Shown here: piece by piece, positions 32,711 to 42,638 of the stretch | How the letters are laid out: every line of letters begins with the position of its first letter | How positions within the stretch are numbered: position 1 is the first letter of the stretch | DNA from: Agrococcus sp. Marseille-Q4369 | GTDB taxonomy: Bacteria; Actinomycetota; Actinomycetes; Actinomycetales; Microbacteriaceae | DNA length: 64,000 bases | Reading direction: 5' to 3' | NCBI RefSeq assembly: GCF_018308945.1 | Contig: NZ_CP070501.1 | Location: 682,001 to 746,000, forward strand | Position numbers and translations under genes: made by a program | Notes under the pieces: model-generated | What the model was told of the DNA's origin: nothing | Databases searched by the model: none | What the model saw: the letters and a program-made list of their open reading frames with translations, nothing else

Positions 32711-33348
32711 CACGCCTCCTGCTGATCGGTGGCGAAGACGGGCCCGCGGGTGCGCGAGCGCTTGAGCTCGAAGAAGCCGTCGATCGACGCCGCCGCGACG
32801 ATGCCGTCGAAGAGCTGCAGTGCCGCCTCGCCGGTCGGCGCGGGGCTCACGACGGGCCCGAAGAACGCGACGTCGTCGACCGCGATGACCGGCGTGCCGA
32901 CGTCATCGCCGACGAGGTCGATCGCCGCCTGGTGGCTCGCGCGCAGCGCCTCGTCGTGCTCGTCGGTCTCCTCCGCGAGCGCCGCGTCGAGACCGGCGGC
33001 CTCGAGCGCCTCGGCGATGATCGCGTCGTCGTCCTCCCGGCGCTCGTGGTGGATGCGCTCGCCGAGCGCGTCGTAGAGCGCCTTGACCGTCGCGTCGCCG
33101 CCCGCGGCGCGCGCCGCCGTGACGAGCCGCGTGAGCCGCATCGAGCGCGGCATGCGCGCGGCGTACGCCTCCGGCAGGTCGCGGCCCTCGTTGAGCACGG
33201 CGAGGCTCATGACCTGCCAGTCGACGTCGAACCCCCGCACGTCGGCGACCTCGCCGAGCCAGCGGCTCGTCATCCACGCCCACGGGCACGTGGGGTCGAA
33301 CCACATGCGGACGCTCGTCGGCTGCTCGGTCGTGACGTCGGTGCTCAT
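32710..33348 (-). CDS. DsbA-like mycothiol-dependent nitroreductase family protein
   Basis: A 212-residue thioredoxin-fold protein of the DsbA-like group that includes mycobacterial Rv2466c. FDPTCPWAWMTSRWL (about residues 17-31) is the active site and shows Cys-Pro-Trp-Ala. The second cysteine of a CPWC-type centre is therefore replaced. The helical insert (MPRSMRLTRLVTAARA, about 66-81) and GTPVIAVDDVAFFGPVVSP (about 150-168, with the cis-proline loop) follow the family. A single cysteine suggests a monothiol mechanism with mycothiol, which is inferred. The ATG at 33348 lies 6 nt after a TACCAT box. It is the first of three coupled genes. Confidence 0.86.
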   Translation of the reverse strand: MSTDVTTEQPTSVRMWFDPTCPWAWMTSRWLGEVADVRGFDVDWQVMSLAVLNEGRDLPEAYAARMPRSMRLTRLVTAARAAGGDATVKALYDALGERIHHERREDDDAIIAEALEAAGLDAALAEETDEHDEALRASHQAAIDLVGDDVGTPVIAVDDVAFFGPVVSPAPTGEAALQLFDGIVAAASIDGFFELKRSRTRGPVFATDQQEA

Positions 33349-33354
33349 GCCTCG

Positions 33355-33360
33355 ATGGTA
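33355..33360 (-). promoter_or_regulatory. Putative -10 box (TACCAT), reductase-rpiB-nei operon
   Basis: TACCAT lies 6 nt before the ATG at 33348. Confidence 0.45.
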
Positions 33361-33465
33361 TCCGGGCGGCCTCGACGGGTTCGGGCGTGCACCGGGCGCC
33401 CGGGCGCGCGCGACTACGCTGGAGGGCACTGCCCACCAGCACCTGAGAGACAAGGGAGTGCCAGC

Positions 33466-36006
33466 GTGCCCGGAGAGAACCTCACCCGCGCCGAGGCCCA
33501 GGAGCGCGCTGCGCTCGTCGAGGTCGACAGCTACGAGATCCACCTCGACCTCACCACCGGCGACGAGGTCTTCCGCTCGACGACGACGGTGCGCTTCCGC
33601 GCTCGCGAGGGCGCGTCGACCTTCATCGACCACATCTCGCGCGAGGTGCACTCCGTCGTGCTCAACGGCACCGAGCTCGACTCCGCCGTCGTGAACGACG
33701 GGGTGCGCATCCAGCTCGACGACCTCCGCGACGACAACGCGCTCACCGTCGTCTCCGACGCGCGCTACGTCAACACCGGCGAGGGCCTGCACCGATTCGT
33801 CGACCCGGTCGACGGCGAGGTGTACCTCTACTCGCAGTTCGAGGTGCCCGACTCGCGCCGCGTCTTCGCGGTGTTCGAGCAGCCCGACCTCAAGGCGACG
33901 TTCCGCTTCACGGTCGTCGCGCCCGCGCGCTGGCAGGTCGTCTCCAACCAGCCGACGCCCGAGCCGGTCGTCGAGGGCGACACCGGCACGTGGAGCTTCG
34001 AGCCGACTCCGCGCATCTCGAGCTACATCACCGCGCTCGTGGCCGGCCCCTACACCGTCACGCGCTCCGAGCTCACCTCGCGCGACGGCCGCACGATCCC
34101 GCTCGGGATCTTCTGCCGCGCCTCGCTCGCCGAGCACATGGACTCCGATTACATCTTCGACATCACGCGCAAGGGCTTCGCGTTCTTCGAGGAGCAGTTC
34201 GGGGTCGCGTACCCGTTCGAGAAGTACGACCAGCTCTTCGTGCCGGAGTTCAACGCGGGCGCGATGGAGAACGCCGGATGCGTGACGTTCACCGAGTCGT
34301 ACGTCTTCCGCGCGCAGGTGACCGACGCCATCCGCGAGCGCCGGGTCGTCACCGTGCTGCACGAGCTCGCCCACATGTGGTTCGGCGACCTCGTGACGAT
34401 GCGCTGGTGGAACGACCTGTGGCTCAACGAGTCGTTCGCGGAGTGGGCGTCGACGCTCGCGACCGCCGAGGCGACCGAGTGGACGGGCGCGTGGACGACG
34501 TTCCAGGCGATGGAGAAGACCTGGGCGTACCGCCAGGACCAGCTGCCCTCGACGCACCCGATCGTCGCCGAGATCCGCGACCTCGAGGACGTGCAGGTCA
34601 ACTTCGACGGGATCACCTACGCCAAGGGCGGCTCGGTGCTCAAGCAGCTCGTCGCCTGGGTGGGCCTCGAGGCGTTCATGCAGGGCGTCGGCGCCTACTT
34701 CCGCAAGCACGCGTGGGGCAACACCGAGCTCGCCGACCTGCTCGCCGAGCTCGAGACGGCGAGCGGCCGCGACCTCGCCGAGTGGAGCAGGCTGTGGCTC
34801 GAGACGGCCGGCGTCAACACCCTCCGCCCGACGATCGAGACGACGCAGGACGGCATCATCACCGCCTTCACGATCGAGCAGACGGCGCCCGCCGAGTGGC
34901 CGACGCTGCGCCCGCACCGCCTCGCGATCGGCTTCTACGACGAGGTCAAGGGCAAGCTCGTGCGCCGCGAGCGCATCGAGCTCGACGTGGCCGGCGCGGT
35001 CACGAACGTGCCGCAGCTCGTCGGCCACCTGCGCCCGGCACTCATCCTGCTCAACGACGAGGACCTCGCCTACGCGAAGATCCGCCTCGACGAGCCGTCG
35101 ATGGCGACCGCGCTCGCGAGCCTGCGCGACATCGAGGACCCGCTCGCTCGCGCGCTCGTGTGGGGCGCGGCGTGGGATGCGACGCGCGACGGCGAGACGC
35201 CCGCGAGCGACTACGTCGACCTCGTGCTCGCCAACATCGGCGCCGAGACCGAGTCGACGACCATCCGGCTCGCGCTCGCGCAGCTCGCCCAAGCGGCGCG
35301 CACCTACGTGCACCCCTCGCGTCGCGCAGCGACGATCGAGCGCATCGGCGACGCGCTGTGGACGCTCGTGGTGGATGCGGAGCCCGGCTCGGACGCGCAG
35401 TTCCAGTTCGTGGGCGCCTTCGCGGGCCTCGCCTCGACCCAGCAGCACGTCGAGGCACTCCGGGGCCTGCTCGACGGCTCGCGCACCCTCGAGGGCCTCG
35501 AGGTCGACGCCGACCTGCGCTGGCAGCTGCTCGACGGCCTCGTGCTGAACGGCGCGGCGGGCGAGGAGGAGATCGCGGCGGAGCTCGCGAGCGACGACAC
35601 CGCGACGGGCCGGCAGTTCGCGGCCCGCGCGCGCGCGACGATCCCCACGCCCGAGGCGAAGGAGGCGGCGTTCGCATCGGTCGTCGACCAGGCGGGCGCC
35701 TCGAACATGATCGTGCGCTACACGGGCCTCGGCCTCGTGCACGTCAACGACGCATCCAGCCTCGACGCCATCGTCGACCGCTACCACGAGGCGATCCACG
35801 GCATCTGGGACACGCGCACCTACCAGGTCGCGGAGGGACTGCTCGTCGGCCTCTACCCCGCCGTCGTCGCCGACGAGCGGCTCGCGCGCACGACCCGCGA
35901 GTGGCTCGAGCGCAACGAGTCGGCCGCGCCCGCGCTGCGGCGCATCGTCGTCGAGCACCTCGCCGGCGTCGAGCGCGCGCTCGCGGCGCAGGAGCGCGAC
36001 GCCTGA
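33466..36006 (+). CDS. pepN: Aminopeptidase N (M1 family)
   Basis: An 846-residue cytoplasmic zinc aminopeptidase that trims N-terminal residues from peptides. The substrate amino-group motif GAMENAG is at about residue 265 and zinc-binding HELAHMW at about 300, with the glutamate ligand in NESFAEW 18 residues on. The ERAP1-like helical C-terminal domain fills residues 520-846 (LALAQLAQAARTYVHPSRR onwards). The GTG at 33466 follows AGGGAG by 7 nt, and the start fits the family: LTRAEAQERAALVEVDSYEI. A TACGCT box about 55 nt upstream suggests a leadered transcript. Confidence 0.96.
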   Translation: MPGENLTRAEAQERAALVEVDSYEIHLDLTTGDEVFRSTTTVRFRAREGASTFIDHISREVHSVVLNGTELDSAVVNDGVRIQLDDLRDDNALTVVSDARYVNTGEGLHRFVDPVDGEVYLYSQFEVPDSRRVFAVFEQPDLKATFRFTVVAPARWQVVSNQPTPEPVVEGDTGTWSFEPTPRISSYITALVAGPYTVTRSELTSRDGRTIPLGIFCRASLAEHMDSDYIFDITRKGFAFFEEQFGVAYPFEKYDQLFVPEFNAGAMENAGCVTFTESYVFRAQVTDAIRERRVVTVLHELAHMWFGDLVTMRWWNDLWLNESFAEWASTLATAEATEWTGAWTTFQAMEKTWAYRQDQLPSTHPIVAEIRDLEDVQVNFDGITYAKGGSVLKQLVAWVGLEAFMQGVGAYFRKHAWGNTELADLLAELETASGRDLAEWSRLWLETAGVNTLRPTIETTQDGIITAFTIEQTAPAEWPTLRPHRLAIGFYDEVKGKLVRRERIELDVAGAVTNVPQLVGHLRPALILLNDEDLAYAKIRLDEPSMATALASLRDIEDPLARALVWGAAWDATRDGETPASDYVDLVLANIGAETESTTIRLALAQLAQAARTYVHPSRRAATIERIGDALWTLVVDAEPGSDAQFQFVGAFAGLASTQQHVEALRGLLDGSRTLEGLEVDADLRWQLLDGLVLNGAAGEEEIAAELASDDTATGRQFAARARATIPTPEAKEAAFASVVDQAGASNMIVRYTGLGLVHVNDASSLDAIVDRYHEAIHGIWDTRTYQVAEGLLVGLYPAVVADERLARTTREWLERNESAAPALRRIVVEHLAGVERALAAQERDA

Positions 36007-36017
36007 TCGGGGACGGG

Positions 36018-36947
36018 ATGCTGACTGCGGCGACGGAGGAGGCGTCGGCGACCGGCTGGGCCGCCGTCGCCGAGTGGTGGACAGTGTGGGGGCAGGCGGT
36101 CGGCGTGCTGCTCGCGATCCTCGGCGCGTTCGTCGCCTACTGGATCGTCAAGGCGGCGATCGGCCGGGTCGTGCAGGGCGTCGTCTCGGGCGTCAAGCGC
36201 CGGGCCGACGCCGCCGACACCGAGGCGCTGTCGAACTCGCCGCTCGCGCAGGTGCGGGTCGTGCAGCGCACGCGCGCGATCGGCAGCGTGCTCAACACGC
36301 TCGCGGCGTGGGTCATCGGCGCGCTCGCGCTCATCCTCATCCTCTCGATCCTCGGCGTGAACGCCGCCTCGCTCGTCGCGATGGCCGGCTTCCTCGGCGC
36401 GGCCGCGGGCGTCGGCGCGCAGGGCGTCATCAAGGACTTCCTCAACGGCCTGTTCATGGTCTTCGAGGACCAGCTCGGCATCGGCGACGTCGTCGACCTC
36501 GGCGAGGCCTCCGGCGTCGTCGAATCGGTCGGCATCCGCGTCACGCAGGTGCGCGACGTGCACGGCACCCTCTGGTACGTGCGGAACGGCGAGATCGTCA
36601 GGGTCGGCAACGAGTCGCAGGGCTGGGCTCGCGTCATCATCGACCAGGCCGTGCCCTACGACGTCGACATCGACCGCGTGCAGGAGCGGCTGCTCGACAT
36701 CGCGACGCGCATGAGCGAGGACCCGGCGTGGCTGCATCGCATCATCGACAAGCCCGAGGTGTGGGGCGTCGAGTCGGTCTCGGCCGAGGCGATCGTCATC
36801 CGGCTCGTCGTGCGCACGAAGGCGAGCGCGAAGTACGAGGCGGGCCGCGAGCTGCGCCGCCGCGTCAAGCTCGGCCTCGACGACCTGGGCCTGCACCTGC
36901 CGTCGATGCAGAGCATCGTCGTCAAGGGGATGGAGCAGTCGAGGTGA
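36018..36947 (+). CDS. MscS-type small-conductance mechanosensitive channel
   Basis: A 309-residue membrane protein. Hydrophobic helices lie near residues 25-47, 85-110 and 115-137. The pore-lining helix has LVAMAGFLGAAAGVGAQGVIKDFLNGLFM, the Gly/Ala-rich TM3 pattern, and the beta domain follows with FEDQLGIGDVVDLGEASGVVESVGIRVTQVRD. The cytoplasmic vestibule is at the C-terminus. It protects against hypo-osmotic shock by releasing solutes. The ATG at 36018 is 11 nt after the pepN stop. Its TGA overlaps the GTG of the haemoglobin gene, so pepN, this gene and the haemoglobin gene are likely one operon. Confidence 0.92.
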   Translation: MLTAATEEASATGWAAVAEWWTVWGQAVGVLLAILGAFVAYWIVKAAIGRVVQGVVSGVKRRADAADTEALSNSPLAQVRVVQRTRAIGSVLNTLAAWVIGALALILILSILGVNAASLVAMAGFLGAAAGVGAQGVIKDFLNGLFMVFEDQLGIGDVVDLGEASGVVESVGIRVTQVRDVHGTLWYVRNGEIVRVGNESQGWARVIIDQAVPYDVDIDRVQERLLDIATRMSEDPAWLHRIIDKPEVWGVESVSAEAIVIRLVVRTKASAKYEAGRELRRRVKLGLDDLGLHLPSMQSIVVKGMEQSR

Positions 36948-37333
36948 CGAACCAGAGCATGCACGAGGCCATCGGCGGCGAGGCCTTCTTCCGCGCGCTC
37001 GTGCACGAGTTCTACGAGCGCGTCTGGGCCGACGAGGTGCTGCGGCCGATGTACCCCGCCGACGACCGCGCGGGCGCCGAGGACCGGCTGCGCATGTTCC
37101 TCGAGCAGTACTGGGGCGGCCCGACGACCTACGGCGAGCACCGCGGCCACCCGCGGCTGCGCATGCGCCACGCCGCCTACGCGATCGACCCGGATGCGCG
37201 CGACCGGTGGCTCGCGTGCATGCGGGGCGCGCTCGATGCGCTCGAGCCCGCGCCGCTGCTGCGCGCCGAGATCGAGGACTACTTCGAGCGCGCCGCGACC
37301 GCCATGCTCAACCGCAACCCCCTCATCCGCTGA
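36944..37333 (+). CDS. glbO: Group II truncated haemoglobin
   Basis: A 129-residue 2-over-2 globin. FLEQYWGGPTTYGEHRGHPRLRMRHAAY (about residues 47-74) contains the group II hallmark (Trp, GGP, and the proximal histidine in RMRH). The N-terminal helix IGGEAFFRALVHEFYERVWADEVLRPMYP matches GlbO-type proteins, which bind O2 and peroxide and occur widely in actinobacteria. The GTG start overlaps the channel's stop by 4 nt (GTGA). Confidence 0.94.
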   Translation: MTNQSMHEAIGGEAFFRALVHEFYERVWADEVLRPMYPADDRAGAEDRLRMFLEQYWGGPTTYGEHRGHPRLRMRHAAYAIDPDARDRWLACMRGALDALEPAPLLRAEIEDYFERAATAMLNRNPLIR

Positions 37334-37353
37334 CCCAGCCCCGAAGGAGCACC

Positions 37354-38982
37354 ATGGCCGACGACGTCCTGGTGATCGGCGCCGGCCTCGCCGGTCTCGT
37401 GACCGCGAGCGAGGCGCTCGAGCGCGGCCGCCGCTTGCGCATCATCGACCAGGAGGGACCGCACGCGATCGGCGGCCAGGCCTACTGGTCGTTCGGCGGC
37501 CTGCTGCTCGTCGACTCCCCGGAGCAGCGCCGGCTCGGCATCGCCGACTCCCTCGAGCTCGCGCGCGCCGACTGGTCGGCATCGGCCGGCTTCGACCGCG
37601 ACGAAGATGCCTGGGCTCGGCAGTGGGCGGACGCCTACCTCGACTTCGCCCACCGCGAGCTGCGGCCGTGGCTGCGCGAGCTCGGCGTCGGGCTCTTCCC
37701 CATCGTCGGGCACGCCGAGCGCGGCGCGCGCACGCCCGGGGGCCACGGCAACACCGTGCCGCGCTTCCACATCGTCTGGGGCACCGGCCCGGGTCTCGTC
37801 GCCCCCTTCACGCGACGGCTGCGCGACGCCGTCGCCGACGGCCGGGCGCAGCTCTCGTTCCGCCACCGCGCCGAGCGGCTCCTCGTCGAGGACGGCCGCG
37901 TCGTCGGCGTGGCGGGCTCGCGGCTCGCGCCCGACGTGACCGTGCGCGGCGAGCCCTCGAGCCGCGAGGCGGTCGGCGCCTTCGAGCTGCGCGCCGACGC
38001 GGTCGTCGTCGCGACCGGCGGCATCGGCGGCGAGCTCGAGCGCGTGCGCGAGCTGTGGCCCGCGCGCCTCGGCGCCGCGCCCGAGACGGCCGTGCGCGGC
38101 GTGCCGCTGCACGTCGACGGCTCGGGGCTCGCGATCGCCGCCGAGGCGGGCGCGCGGCTCGTGAACGGCGACCGCATGTGGCACTACACCGAGGGCATCC
38201 GGAACTGGGATCCGGTCTGGCCGCAGCACGGCATCCGCATCCTCCCCGGTCCCTCGAGCCTGTGGATCGACCACCTCGGACGCCGCTTGCCCTCCCCCAA
38301 CTACCCCGGCTTCGACACGCTCTCGACCCTGGAGCACCTCCGCTCCGTCGGTGCCGAGCACTCGTGGTTCGTGCTCACGCAGTCGATCGTCGAGAAGGAG
38401 TTCACGCTCTCGGGCTCCGAGCAGAACCCCGACCTCACCGGCAGGAGCCTCCGCCGCCTCGCGCACCGCGTGCTGCCCGGCGCGCCCGAGCCCGTGCAGG
38501 CGTTCCTCGACCACGGCGAGGACTTCGTCGTCGCCGGCAGCCTCACCGAGCTGCTCGACGGCATGGAGCGACTCGGCCCCGGCCTCGACCGGGCAGCCGT
38601 CGTCGCGGCGATCCACGAGCGCGACGAGGCCGTCGCCGACCCCGCGTCGACCGATCCGCAAGCAGTCGAGATCCGCCGCGCGCGCGCGTACGTCGGCGAC
38701 CGGCTCGTCCGCACAGCCGCACCGCACCGCATCCTCGACGAGCGCAACTGGCCGCTCATCGCCGTGCGCCTCCACACGCTCACGCGCAAGACCCTCGGCG
38801 GCATCCAGACCGACCTCGACTCGCGCGCCCTCGACGCCGACGGCGCGCCGATCCCCGGGCTCTTCGCCGTGGGCGAGGCCGCGGGCTTCGGCGGCGGCGG
38901 CGTGCACGGCTACCGCGCGCTCGAGGGCACGTTCCTCGGCGGATGCCTCCACACGGGGCTGCGGGCCGGTCGCGCCGTCTGA
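37354..38982 (+). CDS. FAD-binding dehydrogenase (KstD-like flavoprotein)
   Basis: A 542-residue flavoprotein. The dinucleotide fold starts at residue 4, with VLVIGAGLAGLVTASEALERGRRLRIIDQE. GGQAYWSFGGLLLVD (about residue 36) and the mid-chain VVVATGGIGG follow. The C-terminal FAD motif PGLFAVGEAAGFGGGGVHGYRALEGTFLGG (about 506-535) is typical of the fumarate reductase/3-ketosteroid dehydrogenase branch. The substrate is not evident. The ATG follows AAGGAGCACC. It ends at a strong terminator and is likely read with the haemoglobin gene 20 nt upstream. Confidence 0.9.
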   Translation: MADDVLVIGAGLAGLVTASEALERGRRLRIIDQEGPHAIGGQAYWSFGGLLLVDSPEQRRLGIADSLELARADWSASAGFDRDEDAWARQWADAYLDFAHRELRPWLRELGVGLFPIVGHAERGARTPGGHGNTVPRFHIVWGTGPGLVAPFTRRLRDAVADGRAQLSFRHRAERLLVEDGRVVGVAGSRLAPDVTVRGEPSSREAVGAFELRADAVVVATGGIGGELERVRELWPARLGAAPETAVRGVPLHVDGSGLAIAAEAGARLVNGDRMWHYTEGIRNWDPVWPQHGIRILPGPSSLWIDHLGRRLPSPNYPGFDTLSTLEHLRSVGAEHSWFVLTQSIVEKEFTLSGSEQNPDLTGRSLRRLAHRVLPGAPEPVQAFLDHGEDFVVAGSLTELLDGMERLGPGLDRAAVVAAIHERDEAVADPASTDPQAVEIRRARAYVGDRLVRTAAPHRILDERNWPLIAVRLHTLTRKTLGGIQTDLDSRALDADGAPIPGLFAVGEAAGFGGGGVHGYRALEGTFLGGCLHTGLRAGRAV

Positions 38983-38990
38983 GCCGGGAC

Positions 38991-39028
38991 AGCGAAGCGC
39001 CCCGTCGCGAGGGACGGGGCGCTTCGCT
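38991..39028. terminator. Strong bidirectional terminator
   Basis: A perfect 16-bp stem, 38991-39006 with 39013-39028, around a 6-nt loop (GCGAGG). It lies between the convergent flavoprotein gene and ctaF and serves both strands. Confidence 0.85.
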
Positions 39029-39036
39029 TCGAACGA

Positions 39037-39459
39037 TCAGTGCGTGAAGTTGCCGCGGTAGTGCTCGTACACCCAGCCGACGAGCATGATCAGCAGCAGC
39101 GCGGCCGAGATCGGGATGAGGAACGTCGGGCCCGCGACCGAGAGGAACACCAGCGCGAGGGCGAAGCCCACGCCGATCGGCCACCAGCTCCACGGGGAGA
39201 AGTGCCCCTCCTCCGGGTCGGCGTCGTCGATCTCGGCGTCGAGACGGTCGGAGGGGTGCTCGACCCCGCCCTGCCCGCGTCGCACGAGCACGAGGTAGAA
39301 CCCGATGAGGCCCGACATGAGGCCCGTGAGCGCGAGGCCCAGGGTGCCGGCCCACTCGACGCTGCCGTCGTACGCGAGCATGTGCCAGATCGTGTACGCC
39401 GCCGAGCTGAGGAAGAAGAAGGCGGTCAGGATCGCCATCAGGATGATGTTGACGCGCAT
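39037..39459 (-). CDS. ctaF: Cytochrome c oxidase subunit 4, actinobacterial CtaF
   Basis: A 140-residue small membrane subunit of the aa3 oxidase. Four predicted helices lie near residues 4-22, 37-58, 93-112 and 113-130. They are separated by a charged loop with VRRGQGGVEHPSDRLDAEIDDADPEEGHFSPWSWWP. The WSWWP segment and the position directly behind ctaD are characteristic of CtaF. It starts at ATG 39459, one base after the ctaD stop. Confidence 0.93.
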   Translation of the reverse strand: MRVNIILMAILTAFFFLSSAAYTIWHMLAYDGSVEWAGTLGLALTGLMSGLIGFYLVLVRRGQGGVEHPSDRLDAEIDDADPEEGHFSPWSWWPIGVGFALALVFLSVAGPTFLIPISAALLLIMLVGWVYEHYRGNFTH

Positions 39460-39460
39460 G

Positions 39461-41194
39461 TCAGCGCACCTCCTCGTCCGAGAGATCCACGACCGGACGC
39501 TGCGGGGCGTCCTTGAGGGCGCCTACCCCGACGCCGTACTGCATGCCCGCGTTCGGGTGGTGCAGGTCGAACGCCGGCGACTCCGAGCGGATGCGCGGGA
39601 TCGAGTGGAAGTTGTGGCGCGGCGGCGGGCAGCTCGTCGCCCACTCGAGCGAGCGGCCGGTGCCCCACGGGTCGTCGACCGTCACGCGCGGCGCGGTGCG
39701 CGCCGTGATCCAGACGTTCCAGAGGAACGGGATCATCGACAGGCCGAGGATCATCGAGCCGACCGTCGACACCTGGTTCATCCACGTGAAGCCATCCTCC
39801 ACGAGGTACGTGTAGTACCGCCGCGGCATGCCCATCACGCCCAGCCAGTGCTGGATGAGGAACGTCATGTGGAAGCCGATGAACAGCATCCAGAAGTGCA
39901 CGTGCCCGAGCCGGTCGTTGAGCATCTTGCCCGTCCACTTCGGCCACCAGAAGTAGAAGCCGGCGAACATCGCGAACACCACGGTGCCGAACACGACGTA
40001 GTGGAAGTGCGCGACCACGAAGTACGTGTCGGAGATGTGGAAGTCGAGCGGCGGCGAGGCGAGGATGACGCCCGTGAGGCCACCGAACGTGAACGTCACG
40101 AGGAACCCGAGCGTCCAGATCATCGGCGACTCCCACGTGATGGAGCCTCGCCACATCGTGCCGATCCAGTTGAAGATCTTCACACCGGTGGGCACCGCGA
40201 TGAGCATCGTCATGAGCGCGAACCACGGCAGCAGCACCGTGCCGGTGACGTACATGTGGTGCGCCCACACCGTGACCGACAGCGCAGCGATGGCGATCGT
40301 CGCGCCGACGAGCGTGTTGTAGCCGAAGATCGGCTTCCGCGCGAACACCGGGATGATCTCGGAGATGATGCCGAAGAACGGCAGCGCGATGATGTACACC
40401 TCTGGGTGCCCGAAGAACCAGAACAGGTGCTGCCAGAGCACAGCTCCGCCGTTGGCCGGATCGTAGATGTGGCCGCCGAGGATGCGGTCCATCGCGAGGC
40501 CGAACATCGCGGCCGCGAGCACCGGGAAGACGACGATCACGAGGATCGACGTGATGAGGATGTTCCAGGTGAAGATCGACATCCGGAACATCGTCATGCC
40601 GGGCGCGCGCATCGTGATGATCGTCGTGACGAAGTTGACGCCACCCATGATCGTGCCGAAGCCCGAGAGGCCCAGCCCGAGCACCCACAGGTGCCCGCCG
40701 ATGCCGGGCGAGAACGCGGTCGTCGACAGCGGCGTGTAGGCGAACCAGCCGAACGAGGCGGCGCCCTGCGGCGTGAGGAAGCCGGCGACCGCGATGAGCG
40801 AGCCGAACGAGAACATCCAGTACGCGAGGGCGTTGAGGCGCGGGAACGCGACGTCCGGGGCACCGATGTGCAGCGGCATCATGACGTTCGCGAAGCCCGC
40901 GAAGAGCGGCGTCGCGAACATCAGCAGCATGATCGTGCCGTGCATCGTGAAGAGCTGGTTGTACTGCTCCTCCGTCGGCACGACCTCGAGGCCCGGCGCG
41001 AACAGCTGGGCGCGGATCAGCAGCGCCATGACGCCGCCGATCAGGAAGAAGAGGAACGACGTGATCAGGTAGAGGTACCCGATCGTCTTGTGGTCAGTGG
41101 TGGTGATCCACTTGACCAGCACGTTGCCCTTGCGCTCAGCCCCCGGGCTCAACGCCGGTCGCGTCTGCGTACCGGGCGTCACCGTGGCAGTCAT
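39461..41194 (-). CDS. ctaD: Cytochrome c oxidase subunit I (aa3 type)
   Basis: A 577-residue catalytic subunit that reduces oxygen to water and pumps protons. Twelve helices are expected. [16 protein letters not shown] contains the low-spin haem histidine. [24 protein letters not shown] carries the CuB histidine and its cross-linked tyrosine. WAHHMYVTG holds the paired CuB histidines, and [22 protein letters not shown] the haem a3 ligand region. It is coupled to ctaC by a TGATG overlap and followed by ctaF, giving an intact ctaC-ctaD-ctaF operon. Confidence 0.97.
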   Translation of the reverse strand: MTATVTPGTQTRPALSPGAERKGNVLVKWITTTDHKTIGYLYLITSFLFFLIGGVMALLIRAQLFAPGLEVVPTEEQYNQLFTMHGTIMLLMFATPLFAGFANVMMPLHIGAPDVAFPRLNALAYWMFSFGSLIAVAGFLTPQGAASFGWFAYTPLSTTAFSPGIGGHLWVLGLGLSGFGTIMGGVNFVTTIITMRAPGMTMFRMSIFTWNILITSILVIVVFPVLAAAMFGLAMDRILGGHIYDPANGGAVLWQHLFWFFGHPEVYIIALPFFGIISEIIPVFARKPIFGYNTLVGATIAIAALSVTVWAHHMYVTGTVLLPWFALMTMLIAVPTGVKIFNWIGTMWRGSITWESPMIWTLGFLVTFTFGGLTGVILASPPLDFHISDTYFVVAHFHYVVFGTVVFAMFAGFYFWWPKWTGKMLNDRLGHVHFWMLFIGFHMTFLIQHWLGVMGMPRRYYTYLVEDGFTWMNQVSTVGSMILGLSMIPFLWNVWITARTAPRVTVDDPWGTGRSLEWATSCPPPRHNFHSIPRIRSESPAFDLHHPNAGMQYGVGVGALKDAPQRPVVDLSDEEVR

Positions 41195-42096
41195 CAGCGG
41201 TCCTCGCCTTCGTTGGTCGTGTCGACGTCCGCGTCGCGGTCGGGGTCGACGTTCTCGTCGCCGGAGAAGGGGTTGATCGACTCGCCGATCTCACCCACGA
41301 AGCCCTGCTGCTCGAGGCTCTCGAGGTACGCGTCGTACTCCTCGGGGCTCACGAGCTCGACGTTGAAGAGCATGTACGCGTGGTACTCGCCGCAGAGCTC
41401 GGCGCACTTGCCGCGCAGCACGCCCTCCTGGTCACCGGTCTCGAAGTACATGTGGTTGGTGATGCCGGGCAGCATGTCCTTCTTGTACAGGAACTCCACC
41501 ACCCAGAACGAGTGCGCGACGTCGCGCGCCTCGAGCGTGATCTCGATCGACGAGTTGGTCGGCAGGTACAGCGTCGGCAGCGAGTCGGCCTGCATCTGGC
41601 CCGTCTCGGGGTCGTTCTGCACCTGGATGCCCTGGTAGTAGACCGGGTCCTGGCCCTCGCGCTCGTAGACGAAGTCCCACGACCAGCGCTTGCCGTAGAC
41701 GGTGAGCGAGTAGTCCGGGTCCTCGATCGGCTCCTCGATGATCGCCTGGTCACGCGCCGTGAAGGCGAAGAAGCCGGCGACGAGCACGACGGGCACGAGC
41801 GTGAAGAAGATCTCGATCGGCATGTGGTACCGCAGCTGCACCGGCAGGCCAGTCTGGCCGCGGCGGCGGCGGTACGCGATCGCGGCCCAGATCATCAGGC
41901 CCCACGTGATGATGCCGACGCCCATCAGGACGATCCACGAGGTCGTCCAGAGCCCCATGATGCGGTCGACGTGGTTCGTCAGGCCCGGCTCGGAAGGCAT
42001 GTACCCCTGCAGCTGAGCCTGGGTGCATCCCGCGAGCGCAAGAGCGACGACCACCGCGACCGGGGCGGCGATCCAGCGAGATCGACGATTGCGCAA
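41194..42096 (-). CDS. ctaC: Cytochrome c oxidase subunit II (CuA)
   Basis: A 300-residue lipoprotein subunit that accepts electrons. The N-terminus [23 protein letters not shown] has a lipobox. Two membrane helices follow, near residues 50-72 and 90-110. The CuA site is complete: HSFWV earlier and then [12 protein letters not shown], with the two cysteines, the histidine and the methionine. The start is the TTG at 42096, which follows GGAGGAAGACA. The GTG at 42144 would add 16 residues over the promoter region (TAGGAT). It is the first gene of the oxidase operon. Confidence 0.95.
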   Translation of the reverse strand: MRNRRSRWIAAPVAVVVALALAGCTQAQLQGYMPSEPGLTNHVDRIMGLWTTSWIVLMGVGIITWGLMIWAAIAYRRRRGQTGLPVQLRYHMPIEIFFTLVPVVLVAGFFAFTARDQAIIEEPIEDPDYSLTVYGKRWSWDFVYEREGQDPVYYQGIQVQNDPETGQMQADSLPTLYLPTNSSIEITLEARDVAHSFWVVEFLYKKDMLPGITNHMYFETGDQEGVLRGKCAELCGEYHAYMLFNVELVSPEEYDAYLESLEQQGFVGEIGESINPFSGDENVDPDRDADVDTTNEGEDR

Positions 42097-42194
42097 TGTC
42101 TTCCTCCGAGTCGTTGAGCAGTCTGCTTCGATCCTAGTACCCACAGACGGCGCTCAGGCCTCGGCGACGCTCCTCCCAAGCGGCCGTGCAATGG

Positions 42195-42232
42195 CGAAGC
42201 GCCGCGGTTCCGGAGGAATCCGCGGCGCTTCG
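42195..42232 (-). terminator. Terminator of the iron-sulfur carrier gene
   Basis: A 13-bp stem, CGAAGCGCCGCGG (42195-42207) with CCGCGGCGCTTCG (42220-42232), around a 12-nt loop. It lies 19 nt beyond the stop codon at 42252. Confidence 0.82.
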
Positions 42233-42251
42233 GCGTGGGGCCTTGCGTCGG

Positions 42252-42593
42252 TCAGTGGAAGGAGTCCCCGCAGGCGCAGGATCCGCCCGCGTTCGGGTTG
42301 TCCATCGTGAAGCCCTGCTTCTGGATCGTGTCCTCGAAGTCGATCGTCGAGCCGTCGAGGTAGGGCACGCTCATGCGGTCGACGACGACCTCGACGCCGT
42401 CGAAGTCGCGCACGACGTCGCCGTCGAGCATGCGCTCGTCGAAGTAGAGCTGGTAGATGAGCCCCGAGCATCCGCCCGGCTGCACGGCGACGCGCAGCCG
42501 CAGGTCGTCGCGGCCCTCCTGGTCGAGCAGGCGGCGCACCTTGTCGGCGGCCGTGTCGGTGAGCATGACGCCGTGCGTCGCGACATCCGTCAT
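42252..42593 (-). CDS. Iron-sulfur cluster insertion protein (ErpA/HesB type)
   Basis: A 113-residue A-type carrier that delivers iron-sulfur clusters to target enzymes. The three conserved cysteines are in VQPGGCSGLIYQL (about residue 42) and in the C-terminal GSCACGDSFH (about residues 106-108), in the family pattern. The gene is monocistronic with a clear terminator. The start ATG at 42593 follows AAGGGAGC. Whether it is ErpA or SufA by function cannot be told from sequence alone. Confidence 0.93.
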   Translation of the reverse strand: MTDVATHGVMLTDTAADKVRRLLDQEGRDDLRLRVAVQPGGCSGLIYQLYFDERMLDGDVVRDFDGVEVVVDRMSVPYLDGSTIDFEDTIQKQGFTMDNPNAGGSCACGDSFH

Positions 42594-42638
42594 GGTTCGC
42601 TCCCTTCGAGTCGGCCGGGCTGGGCCGGCGGCCCCAGT

